Assembly: GCA_900557405.1 (NCBI GenBank)
Contig: USSF01000048.1
Location: 1-16,854, forward strand
Source: an uncultured Prevotella sp.
Lineage (GTDB): Bacteria; Bacteroidota; Bacteroidia; Bacteroidales; Bacteroidaceae
Direction: 5' to 3'
DNA length: 16,854 nucleotides
The notes under the pieces are model-generated. The model worked only from the letters and a program-made list of their open reading frames with translations, ran no database searches and had not been told where the DNA came from. Positions 1-7,686 of the stretch are shown one piece after another; position 1 is the stretch's first letter; each line of letters begins with the position of its first letter. A program made the translations under genes and the position numbers.

Positions 1-50
1 TGCTCAGGCACTTATAAATAATGTTAAACTATAGTGTTGCGGAATTAAGG
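1..50 (+). repeat. Left copy of 50-bp terminal inverted repeat
   Basis: These 50 bases match the reverse complement of 16802-16851 without a mismatch. Identity stops sharply at base 51 (T here, G on the other side). The repeat ends 6 bases before the ATG of the secreted protein gene at 57. It contains TAGTGTTG (32-39), one base from the Bacteroidetes -7 consensus TAnnTTTG, so it may carry that gene's promoter or leader. An in-frame upstream ATG at 21 would add 12 residues before the signal peptide and is not favoured. The outer boundary is unknown because the window ends here. Confidence 0.95.
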
Positions 51-56
51 TTGATT

Positions 57-1406
57 ATGAAGAAGACTTTACTTGCAATGGTTGCGATGATGGCAACAGG
101 CGGTGCTGCAATGGCACAGAACGGTATAACGGAGATAGCAGACCCTGAAGCCCTGGGACTGGAAGGTACCTGCATGTCGCCCAACGGAAAATACATCGCC
201 GGAAGCTGCTACAACACCGGCGACGGATTCATATATGACCGCGAAACAAAAGAAATGAAGGTATTCCCGGCCACAGTGGAAACCGAAAACGACGATCCTG
301 ACCTGCAGATGAAAGGCGTGGCCAACACAGGTGTAGCTGTAGGATGGGACAACGACACAGCAACAAAATTCGATTTCACAACAGGAAAGGCCACAAAGAC
401 GGGAGAATCAGGACAGTATCTCTTCTACGGCATCAGCCCATCGGGAAAGCTGACACTCGGCGCACGCTTCGATGACACGGACAACTGTCCGCAGGGAACA
501 CCATGCTACTTCAAGGACGGAGAACCCGTCGAACTGCCGTTGCCTTCAAACAAGTTCATAGGATACAACATTGACGGAGGAACCGCGCTACAGGCAACCG
601 ACGACTCGCTCATCTGCGGATTCATGGTAGACGACATGGCAACACGTCCGGCAATCATGTGGTCGCCGAACAGAGACAACAAGACATTCTCCACATACCC
701 CATCTCACGCCCATACTTCGACGGAGCGATGGACTCCAGCAAGCCGTACGCATCCTTCAGCTGCGACCAGGCGACAATGAGCCCGAACGGAAAATACCTA
801 ATCATTACCCTCGAAAAATACGTGGGCGAATGGGAATCATACTATGGCATCGCACGATACAACACGGAAACGGACTCCGTTGAAGTGTTCCTCGCCACAG
901 AAGAAGACGAGGAGATGCCTGAAGTCGCATACGGAATCTACGGATTCGCCATATCCAACGACGGAACAATGGTGGGATGCGCCGGAGACATGGAGGCATG
1001 CAACGGATTCATCTGGAAGAAAGGCGACGAGAGACCGCACAACCTGTCGTCAGTATACACAGGCGCAACAAGACTACTGGCATACGAAGGTACAAACAAG
1101 CCATGCGCAATCTCGGCTGACGGACGATACATCACAGGCTTCGCCTACGTACTCGCAGACGGCGCCGACCCCGACGACGAGTATGCAGAATACAACTACC
1201 TCTCCTACATCCTCGACACACAGGACCCAGGCGCAGTGGCACCATCGGCAGTAAAGAACGCCACAACCTCAAAGACCGCCGACGGCAGCAAGGTGAAGGG
1301 ATACTATTCGCTGAGCGGAAAGAGACTGGACGTGATGAACAAGCTGAACGGCATAACAATCGTGAAGACAGCCGACGGCAAGGGCCACAAGGTACTCGTC
1401 AAGTAA
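57..1406 (+). CDS. Secreted repeat protein with Prevotella-type C-terminal tail
   Basis: A 449-residue exported protein. I chose ATG 57, not the in-frame ATG 21, because it gives a clean signal peptide: MKK, a hydrophobic core, then an AMA cleavage site after residue 20. Cleavage would expose N-terminal Gln21. The mature part repeats a short motif of the form S-x-[DN]-G-x-Y-I-x-G about seven times (first at residues 39-49; others read SPSGKLTLG, SPNGKYLII, SNDGTMVG, SADGRYITG). That pattern suggests HAF-like repeats or a beta-propeller; this is inference. The last ~37 residues (GYYSLSGKRLD to HKVLVK) resemble the C-terminal tail common in Prevotella surface proteins and possibly used for type IX-like export or anchoring. 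Substrate and role are unknown. A terminator follows at 1491. The gene starts right beside the terminal inverted repeat, so its expression may depend on which sequence lies upstream. Confidence 0.85.
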   Translation: MKKTLLAMVAMMATGGAAMAQNGITEIADPEALGLEGTCMSPNGKYIAGSCYNTGDGFIYDRETKEMKVFPATVETENDDPDLQMKGVANTGVAVGWDNDTATKFDFTTGKATKTGESGQYLFYGISPSGKLTLGARFDDTDNCPQGTPCYFKDGEPVELPLPSNKFIGYNIDGGTALQATDDSLICGFMVDDMATRPAIMWSPNRDNKTFSTYPISRPYFDGAMDSSKPYASFSCDQATMSPNGKYLIITLEKYVGEWESYYGIARYNTETDSVEVFLATEEDEEMPEVAYGIYGFAISNDGTMVGCAGDMEACNGFIWKKGDERPHNLSSVYTGATRLLAYEGTNKPCAISADGRYITGFAYVLADGADPDDEYAEYNYLSYILDTQDPGAVAPSAVKNATTSKTADGSKVKGYYSLSGKRLDVMNKLNGITIVKTADGKGHKVLVK

Positions 1407-1490
1407 GACGCAGACACATACACAGGCACGAATACACAGCCAATTCCTTACAGGTAACAAAGTATAATATCTAATACACACAAAACCAAC

Positions 1491-1544
1491 GCTTCCCCTC
1501 CACGCATCCCCCAAGCAAAGGGAATACGGAAGGGGAAGCTTTTT
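1491..1544 (+). terminator. Intrinsic terminator after the secreted repeat protein
   Basis: GCTTCCCCT (1491-1499) pairs perfectly with AGGGGAAGC (1531-1539) and is followed directly by TTTTT (1540-1544). The 31-base loop is longer than usual. It lies 85 bases after the stop at 1406, ahead of the tRNA promoter, so it separates the two units. The rest of 1407-1648 shows no gene. Confidence 0.75.
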
Positions 1545-1648
1545 GTACCCCCAACGCTGTCAAATCCCGACGAAAACCATTATATAGCGGACGTTATGTA
1601 CGAAATTCAGTGTTAAAACAACGATTGTCGTTAAAATCTCTAAATAAG

Positions 1649-1680
1649 TTTGGGCGTTACGATAAATACCAGTATATTTG
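1649..1680 (+). promoter_or_regulatory. Bacteroidetes-type promoter for the tRNA pair
   Basis: TTTG (1649-1652), a 20-base spacer, then TATATTTG (1673-1680) fit the -33/-7 consensus TTTG and TAnnTTTG of the Bacteroidetes housekeeping sigma factor. Transcription would start around 1687, just ahead of tRNA-Gly at 1693. Confidence 0.8.
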
Positions 1681-1692
1681 CACTACCTTTTT

Positions 1693-1768
1693 GCGGAAAT
1701 AGCTCAGTTGGTAGAGCACAACCTTGCCAAGGTTGGGGTCGCGGGTCCGAGTCCCGTTTTCCGCTCCA
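1693..1768 (+). tRNA. tRNA-Gly (anticodon GCC)
   Basis: Complete cloverleaf. The acceptor arm GCGGAAA (1693-1699) pairs with TTTCCGC (1758-1764). The discriminator is T1765 and CCA is encoded at 1766-1768. The anticodon stem CAACC/GGTTG holds loop TTGCCAA with anticodon GCC at 1726-1728, reading GGC and GGU. The T loop reads TCCGAGT: position 55, almost always T (pseudouridine), is C here. This may be a real substitution or a base error. The gene is first in a two-tRNA unit with tRNA-Leu. Confidence 0.95.
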
Positions 1769-1785
1769 ACTCTAACGTTTACCAT

Positions 1786-1871
1786 GCCGCAATGGTGGAA
1801 TTGGTAGACACGAGGGACTTAAAATCCCTTGGCCAGTAATGGCTGTGCGGGTTCGAGTCCCGCTCGCGGCA
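1786..1871 (+). tRNA. tRNA-Leu (anticodon UAA)
   Basis: Class II tRNA of 86 bases. Acceptor strands GCCGCAA (1786-1792) and TCGCGGC (1864-1870) pair except for an A6-C67 mismatch. The anticodon loop CTTAAAA gives TAA at 1820-1822, reading UUA. A long variable arm follows (around GGCCAGTAATGGC). The T arm is standard (GCGGG, TTCGAGT, CCCGC). The discriminator is A1871; CCA is not encoded (CAT follows), unlike the neighbouring tRNA-Gly, so a CCA-adding enzyme is needed. A T-rich run follows directly. Confidence 0.93.
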
Positions 1872-1931
1872 CATTTTTTCTTAGCAATATTTAGTATATT
1901 AGTTGTTTAGCAAATAAAACCTTTATTTAAT

Positions 1932-3608
1932 ATGCAAAAAAAAGTAGTCTTATTCCTTTCAGCAGCAGCGTTGGTAGCGCTGTCATCATGCTCCAAGTTG
2001 GGAGCACTCTCTGCTGACAATTTCAACGTAGTTCCTAATCCTCTCGAAACAGAGGCAGGAAAAGTTCCAGCTACAATCAACGGCAAGTTCCCTGAGAAAT
2101 ACATGAAGAAGAAGGCTGTGGTCAAGGTTACTCCTGAGCTGCGCTATGGCGACGGACAGGTGGCACAGGGCCAGCCGGCTACATTCCAGGGCGAGAAAGT
2201 GATGGGCAACGACCAGACTATACAGTACAAGGCTGGCGGAAACTACACAATGAAGACAAGCTTCAACTACGTGCCGGAGATGCAGAAGAGCGACCTCTAT
2301 CTGACATTCGACGCATACCTCGGCAAGAAGAAGGTTGACGTGCCTGCAGTGAAGGTTGCAACTGGCGTCATCTCAACTTCTGAACTCTACAAGAAGACTC
2401 TCGCCGGCGACGGTGCTTGCATCGCACAGGACGCTTACCAGCGCGTGAACGCACAGAAACAGGAGGCTCGCGTGAAGTTCCTCATCAACCAGGCTAACCT
2501 GCGCAAGAGCGAGATGAAGAACAACTCTGTGAAGGAGTTCGTTAACATGCTCAAGAAAATCAACGCCGACAAGGAAGGCTTGAACATAAAGAACGTAGAG
2601 GTATTGGCTTACGCTTCTCCTGATGGAGGCGTGAAGTTCAACGACAAGCTCGCAAACAAGCGTCAGAACGTTTCAGAGAACTACGTTAAGAAGACTCTGA
2701 AGAACACTAAGGTAAGCACAGACGTTACAGCAAGCTATACAGCACAGGACTGGGACGGATTCCAGGAACTCGTAGCAGCTTCTAACCTCCAGGACAAGGA
2801 CGTTATCCTGCGCGTACTCTCTATGTACCAGGATCCGCAGGAGCGCGAGACACAGATCCGCAACATGTCTGCAGGCTTCCGCGAGCTCGCCGATGGTATC
2901 CTGCCTGAGCTCCGCCGCTCACGCATGATCATCAACTACGAGACAATCGGACGCAGCGACGAGCAGATCAAGGACCAGTACAAGCAGGATCCAAGCAAGC
3001 TGAGCGTAGACGAACTGCTGTATAACGCAAACCTCGAGGACAACGCCAACGCCAAGGAGGAAATCTACAAGAAGACAGCCGAGCTCTATCCTAACGACAG
3101 CCGCGCATTCAACAACATCGCAGCTCTGGAGTTTGCAAAGGGCAACAACGACGAGGCTCAGAAGTATCTCGACAAGGCTCTCGCTATCAACGGCAACACT
3201 GCCGAGGCTAACGCCAACAAGGGCTTGATGGCTCTGCTCAACGGCAATACAAATGAAGCTCAGAACTACATCGCCAAGGCTAACGGCGCCAACAACCTGA
3301 ACCAGGCTCTCGGTGCTCTGAACATCGCCAACGGCAAGTATGCACAGGCTGAAGAGGCTCTGAAGGGACAGAACAACAATACTGCTGCCCTGGCACAGAT
3401 CCTGAACAAGAACTATGCCGGTGCTCAGACAACCCTCAACAACGTGAAGAACAAGAATGGCATGACAGACTATCTCTATGCTATCCTTAACGCACGCCAG
3501 GGCAACAACAGCGCCGCTTCTTCTTACCTGAAGAGCGCAATACAGAAGGATCCAAGCCTGGCTCAGTATGCAGCCAACGACCTGGAGCTTCTGAACGTAA
3601 GCAAGTAA
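1932..3608 (+). CDS. OmpA-like and TPR-repeat lipoprotein
   Basis: A 558-residue envelope lipoprotein. The N-terminus is a lipoprotein signal with lipobox ending at Cys20 (ALSSC). Residues about 45-150 form a beta-rich region of unknown family. Residues about 175-290 look OmpA-like: the run VEVLAYASPDGG followed by N-x2-L-A-x2-R resembles the peptidoglycan-binding OmpA C-terminal fold. Residues about 365-550 are helical repeats matching tetratricopeptide repeats (for example AFNNIAALEFAKGNNDEAQ and AEANANKGLMALLNGNTNEA). It probably sits on the inner face of the outer membrane as a scaffold; that is inference. Codon use is strongly biased to C-ending codons, which fits high expression. The ATG at 1932 follows an AT-rich leader with no clear Shine-Dalgarno, normal for Bacteroidetes. 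It follows the tRNAs by 60 bases and may have its own promoter that I could not place. Confidence 0.85.
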   Translation: MQKKVVLFLSAAALVALSSCSKLGALSADNFNVVPNPLETEAGKVPATINGKFPEKYMKKKAVVKVTPELRYGDGQVAQGQPATFQGEKVMGNDQTIQYKAGGNYTMKTSFNYVPEMQKSDLYLTFDAYLGKKKVDVPAVKVATGVISTSELYKKTLAGDGACIAQDAYQRVNAQKQEARVKFLINQANLRKSEMKNNSVKEFVNMLKKINADKEGLNIKNVEVLAYASPDGGVKFNDKLANKRQNVSENYVKKTLKNTKVSTDVTASYTAQDWDGFQELVAASNLQDKDVILRVLSMYQDPQERETQIRNMSAGFRELADGILPELRRSRMIINYETIGRSDEQIKDQYKQDPSKLSVDELLYNANLEDNANAKEEIYKKTAELYPNDSRAFNNIAALEFAKGNNDEAQKYLDKALAINGNTAEANANKGLMALLNGNTNEAQNYIAKANGANNLNQALGALNIANGKYAQAEEALKGQNNNTAALAQILNKNYAGAQTTLNNVKNKNGMTDYLYAILNARQGNNSAASSYLKSAIQKDPSLAQYAANDLELLNVSK

Positions 3609-3640
3609 TATATTTCTACTTTTAACGATTATCTTAACAG

Positions 3641-3678
3641 GAGAGGGCAGCCGGTATCTATATTGGCAATGCCCTCTC
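3641..3678 (+). promoter_or_regulatory. Hairpin between two lipoprotein genes
   Basis: GAGAGGGCA (3641-3649) pairs perfectly with TGCCCTCTC (3670-3678) around a 20-base loop. Flanking AACAG and CTGTT can lengthen the stem with a short bulge. No T-run follows, so it is a poor intrinsic terminator. It ends 20 bases before the start codon at 3699. It may act as a 3' stabiliser for the highly expressed upstream gene or as a leader structure for the downstream one. Confidence 0.5.
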
Positions 3679-3698
3679 TTGCTGTTTACAGCGACAAT

Positions 3699-4691
3699 AT
3701 GAAGCAAGTACTACTTATCATTGCAGCCATCATCACGCTCGCATCATGCTCCTCACGCAAGGGATATTTCAGCATAGAGGGGCGCTTCCTCAACATGAAC
3801 CAAGGAGAAATCTACATATACAGTCCCGACGGAATCATCAACGGCATAGACACGATAAAGGTGAACGGCGGACGCTTCGCAAAGGAAATACCATGCCGCA
3901 GGGACGGAATAATCATAATGGTATTCCCCAACTACTCCCAGCAGCCCATATTCGCCGAAGAGGGAGAAAGCGTGGACATCAAGGCCGACGCCTCACATCT
4001 GAAGCAGATGGAAGTGACAGGCACCGACGACAACAAGCTGATGACCGACTTCAGAAAGGCAATCACATCTGCCTCGCCGCCCGAAGCACTGAAGCTGGCG
4101 GAGCATTTCGTGCGCGACAATCCATCATCACCCGTGGCGATATATCTGATAGGCAAATACTTCGCCGTAAACGGAAACACGGCAAACCTGAAGAAAGCAG
4201 CGGAACTCCTCTCCATAGTGGGCGAGAAGCAACCGAAAAACGGTAACGTGATACGACTGAAGACCAGCGTGAAGCTGATGCTCACAGCCATGGTTGGCGG
4301 CAGACTGCCCCAGTTCAAGGCAACCGACATAGATGGCAAATCCGTGTCAAACGCCACGCTGAAAGGCAGGAAATCCGTCATCGTCTCATGGGCCTCATGG
4401 AGCAGCGACAGCCAGAACATGCTGCGCCGCATAAGCAGCATCGCCGACGAGAGCGAAGGAAAGATTGCCGTAGTCGGCATCAACCTCGACGGCAGCAGGA
4501 AGACATGCAAGGACATGGTGGAAATCAACAGATACAAGTTCCCGAACATCTGCGACGAACAGCTCTTCGACAGCAAGCTCCTCGCATCCCTCGGCATCCA
4601 CGCCGTGCCCGACAACATCATAACCGATGCTTCAGGCAAGATTGTGGCGCGCAGCGTTTCGCCCGAAGACATGGAGAGATACCTGAAATAG
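3699..4691 (+). CDS. Thioredoxin-fold (TlpA/AhpC-like) lipoprotein without catalytic cysteines
   Basis: A 330-residue lipoprotein. I start at ATG 3699 because the signal (MKQVLLIIAAIITLASCSS) begins there; the longer form from 3663 adds 12 unlikely residues. The N-terminal ~100 residues after the lipid Cys look like the DUF4369 domain often found before thioredoxin domains in Bacteroidetes (EGRFLNMNQGEIYIY.., IDTIKVNGGRF). A helical linker follows. Residues about 205-330 are a TlpA/AhpC-type thioredoxin fold (GGRLPQFKATDIDGKSV, then VIVSWASW, then GIHAVPDNIITDASGKIVA with the conserved cis-Pro region). The usual W-C-x-x-C is W-S-S-D-S at residues 234-238, so both redox cysteines are serine. 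It cannot act as a classical disulfide reductase and may be a binding or structural relative. It sits 90 bases after the OmpA/TPR lipoprotein, possibly in one transcript. Confidence 0.85.
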   Translation: MKQVLLIIAAIITLASCSSRKGYFSIEGRFLNMNQGEIYIYSPDGIINGIDTIKVNGGRFAKEIPCRRDGIIIMVFPNYSQQPIFAEEGESVDIKADASHLKQMEVTGTDDNKLMTDFRKAITSASPPEALKLAEHFVRDNPSSPVAIYLIGKYFAVNGNTANLKKAAELLSIVGEKQPKNGNVIRLKTSVKLMLTAMVGGRLPQFKATDIDGKSVSNATLKGRKSVIVSWASWSSDSQNMLRRISSIADESEGKIAVVGINLDGSRKTCKDMVEINRYKFPNICDEQLFDSKLLASLGIHAVPDNIITDASGKIVARSVSPEDMERYLK

Positions 4692-4755
4692 AAGCCCAAT
4701 CCTTTAGCGATTGACATTTCCACAAAACACCCGTCGGTATTATCCTTTTCAATCC

Positions 4756-4790
4756 CAACTCCTAACTTCTAACTCCTAACTTCTAACTTC
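4756..4790 (+). repeat. Five-unit heptamer tandem repeat upstream of comM
   Basis: Five tandem 7-base units of the form TAACTYC occupy 4756-4790, the first starting with C in place of T. The array ends 8 bases before the ATG at 4799. Such arrays can gain or lose units by slippage and could alter promoter or leader spacing; no effect is shown here. Confidence 0.8.
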
Positions 4791-4798
4791 TGATTAAT

Positions 4799-6346
4799 AT
4801 GATAGTAAAGACATACAGCGCAGCGGTAAACGGGCTCGACGTAACCACCGTCACCATAGAAGTGAGCCTTTCGCGCGGCGTGATGTTCCACCTCTCCGGA
4901 CTGGCCGATGCGGCAGTGAAGGAAAGCCATGACCGCATCGTGGCAGCCCTGCAGAACAACGGCTACAAGTTTCCTACAGCCGACATCACGGTGAACATGG
5001 CACCCGCCGACCTGCGCAAGGAGGGGAGCGGATACGACCTGCCGCTCGCCGTGGGCATACTCGCGGCAATGAACAAAGTGAACAGCGACAAGCTGTCGCA
5101 GTATATGCTCGTGGGCGAACTGGGACTCGACGGACGATTGCAGCCCGTGCGCGGAGCATTGCCCATATCCATCAGGGCAAGGGCGGAGAAATTCAAGGGA
5201 CTCATCGTGCCGAGGCAGAACATACGCGAGGCCGCCGTGGTGAACAATCTCGATGTCTACGGCATGGACAGCCTCTTCGACGTGGTGTCGTTCCTCAACG
5301 ACACCACACAATACGAACCCAAACGCATCGACACGAGAAAGGAATTCTACGACCACCAGTCACGCTACGAACTCGATTTCAGCGATGTGCGCGGCCAGGA
5401 AAACGTGAAGCGCGCGATGGAGGTAGCCGCCGCCGGCGGACACAACCTGATAATGATAGGTCCGCCAGGCAGCGGAAAATCGATGATGGCCAAGCGCCTG
5501 CCCTCAATCCTCCCGCCGCTCTCGCTTGCCGAAAGCCTTGAAACCACGCAGATACACTCCGTGGCCGGAAAGCTCGGCAAGGACATGTCGCTCATATCCC
5601 AGCGCCCCTTCCGCTCCCCGCACCACACGATATCACAGGTGGCTCTCGTGGGCGGCGGACTGAACCCGCAGCCCGGTGAAATATCCCTCGCCCACAACGG
5701 CGTGCTGTTTGCCGACGAACTGCCGGAATTCAACAAGGCGACGCTCGAAGTGCTGCGCCAGCCGCTCGAAGACAGGAAGATAACAATATCAAGGGCAAAA
5801 TACACGATAGAATACCCCTGTTCCTTCATGTTCGTGGCGAGCATGAACCCATGCCCTTGCGGATACTTCAACGACCCGAGCCACCATTGCGTGTGTACGC
5901 CTGGACAGATACAGCGCTATATGAACAAGATAAGCGGTCCGCTGCTCGACCGCATCGACATACAGTGCGAGATAACGCCCGTGCCGTTCAGCGACATATC
6001 CCAGGCACAACCCGGCGAACCGAGCGAAGTCATCCGTGAGCGCGTCATCAAGGCGCGCCACATACAGGAGGAGCGCTTCAAGGACATCAAAGGAATATAC
6101 TGCAACGCACAGATGACTGAACGCATGATACACCAGTATGCCGAGCCCGACGAAGCCGGCATCAATCTCCTGCGCATGGCGATGGAACGCCTGAACCTGT
6201 CGGCACGCGCCTACAACCGCATCCTGAAGGTGGCACGCACCATTGCCGACCTTGACGCCAGCGAATCAGTAAGGTCAAACCATCTCGCCGAAGCCATCAG
6301 CTACCGCAACCTCGACCGCAGCGACTGGGCGGAAAGGGGAATATAG
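4799..6346 (+). CDS. comM: YifB/ComM-family magnesium chelatase-like AAA+ ATPase
   Basis: A 515-residue AAA+ protein of the YifB/ComM family. ComM in transformable bacteria is a hexameric helicase promoting branch migration during natural transformation; in Bacteroidetes the role is less clear. The N-terminal ~170 residues are the Lon-like S16/ChlI domain (MIVKTYSAAVNGLD.., GYDLPLAVGILAA, VGELGLDG). The Walker A motif GPPGSGKS is at residues 221-228 and Walker B VLFADE at 302-307. A zinc-type cluster follows: CPC at 352-354 and CVC near 366-368. The sensor region SGPLLDRIDI and the C-terminal Mg_chelatase_C helices (LNLSARAYNRILKVARTIADL) are complete. Length matches the family norm (~500-515). 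It is cytoplasmic, and its relation to the lipoproteins upstream is probably incidental. Confidence 0.95.
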   Translation: MIVKTYSAAVNGLDVTTVTIEVSLSRGVMFHLSGLADAAVKESHDRIVAALQNNGYKFPTADITVNMAPADLRKEGSGYDLPLAVGILAAMNKVNSDKLSQYMLVGELGLDGRLQPVRGALPISIRARAEKFKGLIVPRQNIREAAVVNNLDVYGMDSLFDVVSFLNDTTQYEPKRIDTRKEFYDHQSRYELDFSDVRGQENVKRAMEVAAAGGHNLIMIGPPGSGKSMMAKRLPSILPPLSLAESLETTQIHSVAGKLGKDMSLISQRPFRSPHHTISQVALVGGGLNPQPGEISLAHNGVLFADELPEFNKATLEVLRQPLEDRKITISRAKYTIEYPCSFMFVASMNPCPCGYFNDPSHHCVCTPGQIQRYMNKISGPLLDRIDIQCEITPVPFSDISQAQPGEPSEVIRERVIKARHIQEERFKDIKGIYCNAQMTERMIHQYAEPDEAGINLLRMAMERLNLSARAYNRILKVARTIADLDASESVRSNHLAEAISYRNLDRSDWAERGI

Positions 6347-6477
6347 GAAATATAAACAAAGAAAGGCTTGATGAAAAGTCAAACCCATGCAGAGTTCATT
6401 GCATTATACACCATGACACTGCCATAAACGTCAAAACAAGGAATGGTACCAGAATGGCAAAGCACCCTGATACCAAG

Positions 6478-6565
6478 AGTGCAGCATAGCTGCACCAACA
6501 GTGCAACATAGCTGCACCATCAGTATTGCTATGCTGCACTATCTGTATTGCTATGCTTTGCTTGA
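6478..6565. repeat. 22-bp tandem array built of 11-bp words (array A)
   Basis: Four 22-base units start at 6478, 6500, 6522 and 6544. Units 1 and 2 share 20 of 22 bases, units 2 and 3 share 14, units 3 and 4 share 15. The change between units 2 and 3 falls mainly on the first 11 bases, so the array behaves as 11-base modules. Unit 1 holds a near-complete hairpin: GTGCAGC, loop ATA, GCTGCAC. A weaker 22-base echo (TACCA, 11 bases, GCA) extends left to about 6445. It fills the gap between two convergent genes (6347-6589), where no other gene or clear T-run terminator is seen. Confidence 0.85.
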
Positions 6566-6589
6566 GCAAAGAAATGCATCCGGCTGACG

Positions 6590-7606
6590 CTATTGTCCTC
6601 CGAGCCTTCCGAAGAACTCTATTATTTCATCCCACGTCTTGAAGGTGTCCGAACCGAGCGGGATGGAAGTACCCATAAAATCAGCCTCACCACATTCGGC
6701 TGCGGGGGCTATGAGATAGTCGCCATAGAGAAGGTTCTTCTGGTTGGTGAACACAAGCCGCTGCCATGCCGGCACATTCACCGTATCGTTCACCCATCGC
6801 CTCGCCTCGGCCACATAATCATCATCGTATGCCGGCGACGGGGCGACTACATACATGGCGTAATCCTCAAGAAGTTTGTTGAACCCCTTCATCGCACTGC
6901 CCCTCTGGTTGCCGCGCTCATCGCGCAGGGCATCGATGCTGACATACACCACGGGGCGCTCCCTGCCCTCCTGCCTGTCGTCAATCCATCTCACCACGGG
7001 GATTACGGCATGGATAAGCGACTTGTCTATGAGCCTGTGCTCGCCGTGGAAACTTATAGCCTGCGGATAATGCTCCCGGAACACGCCTTCCGTATCGGCT
7101 GCCACAAACGTATCGGCATCTCCGAAAAGACCGTAGACGCGCTTCTTTTCCTCCTCAGACACATCTGAGAAACACTGCCTCGTAATCTCCTTGTATTCCT
7201 CCACGAGACTCTTGGTGACGATGAATTCCTGCACTCCGTCCTCTCGCGGATTCTGGAACGTCTGCTTGCCCAGCATCCCGTGTTTCGTCATCGTGTCGCC
7301 CATGAGAAACGCCGGATTCACAAGGATGCGGTCGAAGCCATAGAGCATCTCGGCATACATACCGCCCATCGACGTACCGATAATCAGGTCGGGCTGCTGT
7401 TCCTCACACACCTTTCTGAGCAGCGCCATCGCCTCTTCGGGATGCAGCGGCAGGTCGTAGGCAATCACGTCGGCCGAGGGGAGCATCTCGCGGATACGTC
7501 CCACGGTGCCCGTCTGTGCCGAAGACATGAAGCCGTGTACATAAAGTATCTTCTTGTTCTTCATCACCGATGGATATTGAAGAACGTATTTGTTTTCTTT
7601 TTCCAT
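6590..7606 (-). CDS. YqiA/YcfP-type alpha/beta hydrolase fused to degenerate HAD-like (NT5C-type) domain
   Basis: A 338-residue cytoplasmic protein. I place the start at 7606 because AGAAGGA lies 5 bases upstream; ATG 7639 and ATG 7564 are alternatives. Residues about 18-215 are a small alpha/beta hydrolase of the YqiA/UPF0227 kind: KILYVHGFMSS (oxyanion region), IIGTSMGGMYAE with nucleophile Ser79, then GDADTFV and HGEHRL supplying the Asp and His. Residues about 217-338 resemble the 5'(3')-deoxyribonucleotidase (NT5C) HAD fold: VVYVSIDAL, AMYVVAPSPAYDDD, RLVFTNQKNLLYGDYLI, TWDEIIEFF. The expected D-x-D nucleophile motif reads S-I-D and the acidic pair after GDYLI is replaced by A-P, so the HAD part is probably not catalytic. 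The substrate is unknown. It lies 80 bases downstream of the Rieske-like lipoprotein and may share its transcript. Confidence 0.75.
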   Translation of the reverse strand: MEKENKYVLQYPSVMKNKKILYVHGFMSSAQTGTVGRIREMLPSADVIAYDLPLHPEEAMALLRKVCEEQQPDLIIGTSMGGMYAEMLYGFDRILVNPAFLMGDTMTKHGMLGKQTFQNPREDGVQEFIVTKSLVEEYKEITRQCFSDVSEEEKKRVYGLFGDADTFVAADTEGVFREHYPQAISFHGEHRLIDKSLIHAVIPVVRWIDDRQEGRERPVVYVSIDALRDERGNQRGSAMKGFNKLLEDYAMYVVAPSPAYDDDYVAEARRWVNDTVNVPAWQRLVFTNQKNLLYGDYLIAPAAECGEADFMGTSIPLGSDTFKTWDEIIEFFGRLGGQ

Positions 7607-7686
7607 TTTATCCTTCTTCTGTTTTAATGAAAGAACCATATTTACAGCCTGATTACCGGTTTGTGGTCCGGTTTCTGCTTTCTCTT

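Noticed and set aside
2919..3707. Long 262-codon minus-strand frame opposite the OmpA/TPR lipoprotein
   Set aside because: It is the complement of a strongly codon-biased gene; its leucine/valine-rich text and lack of motifs are typical of shadow frames.
3932..4723. 263-codon minus-strand frame opposite the thioredoxin-fold lipoprotein
   Set aside because: The plus-strand gene has a lipobox and a recognisable fold; the antisense frame has none.
4688..4760. Terminator directly after the thioredoxin-fold lipoprotein
   Set aside because: No convincing stem followed by a T-run was found between the stop and the heptamer array.
6478..6565. CRISPR array
   Set aside because: Units are directly adjacent with no spacers, the period is 22 bp, and there are no cas genes in the window.
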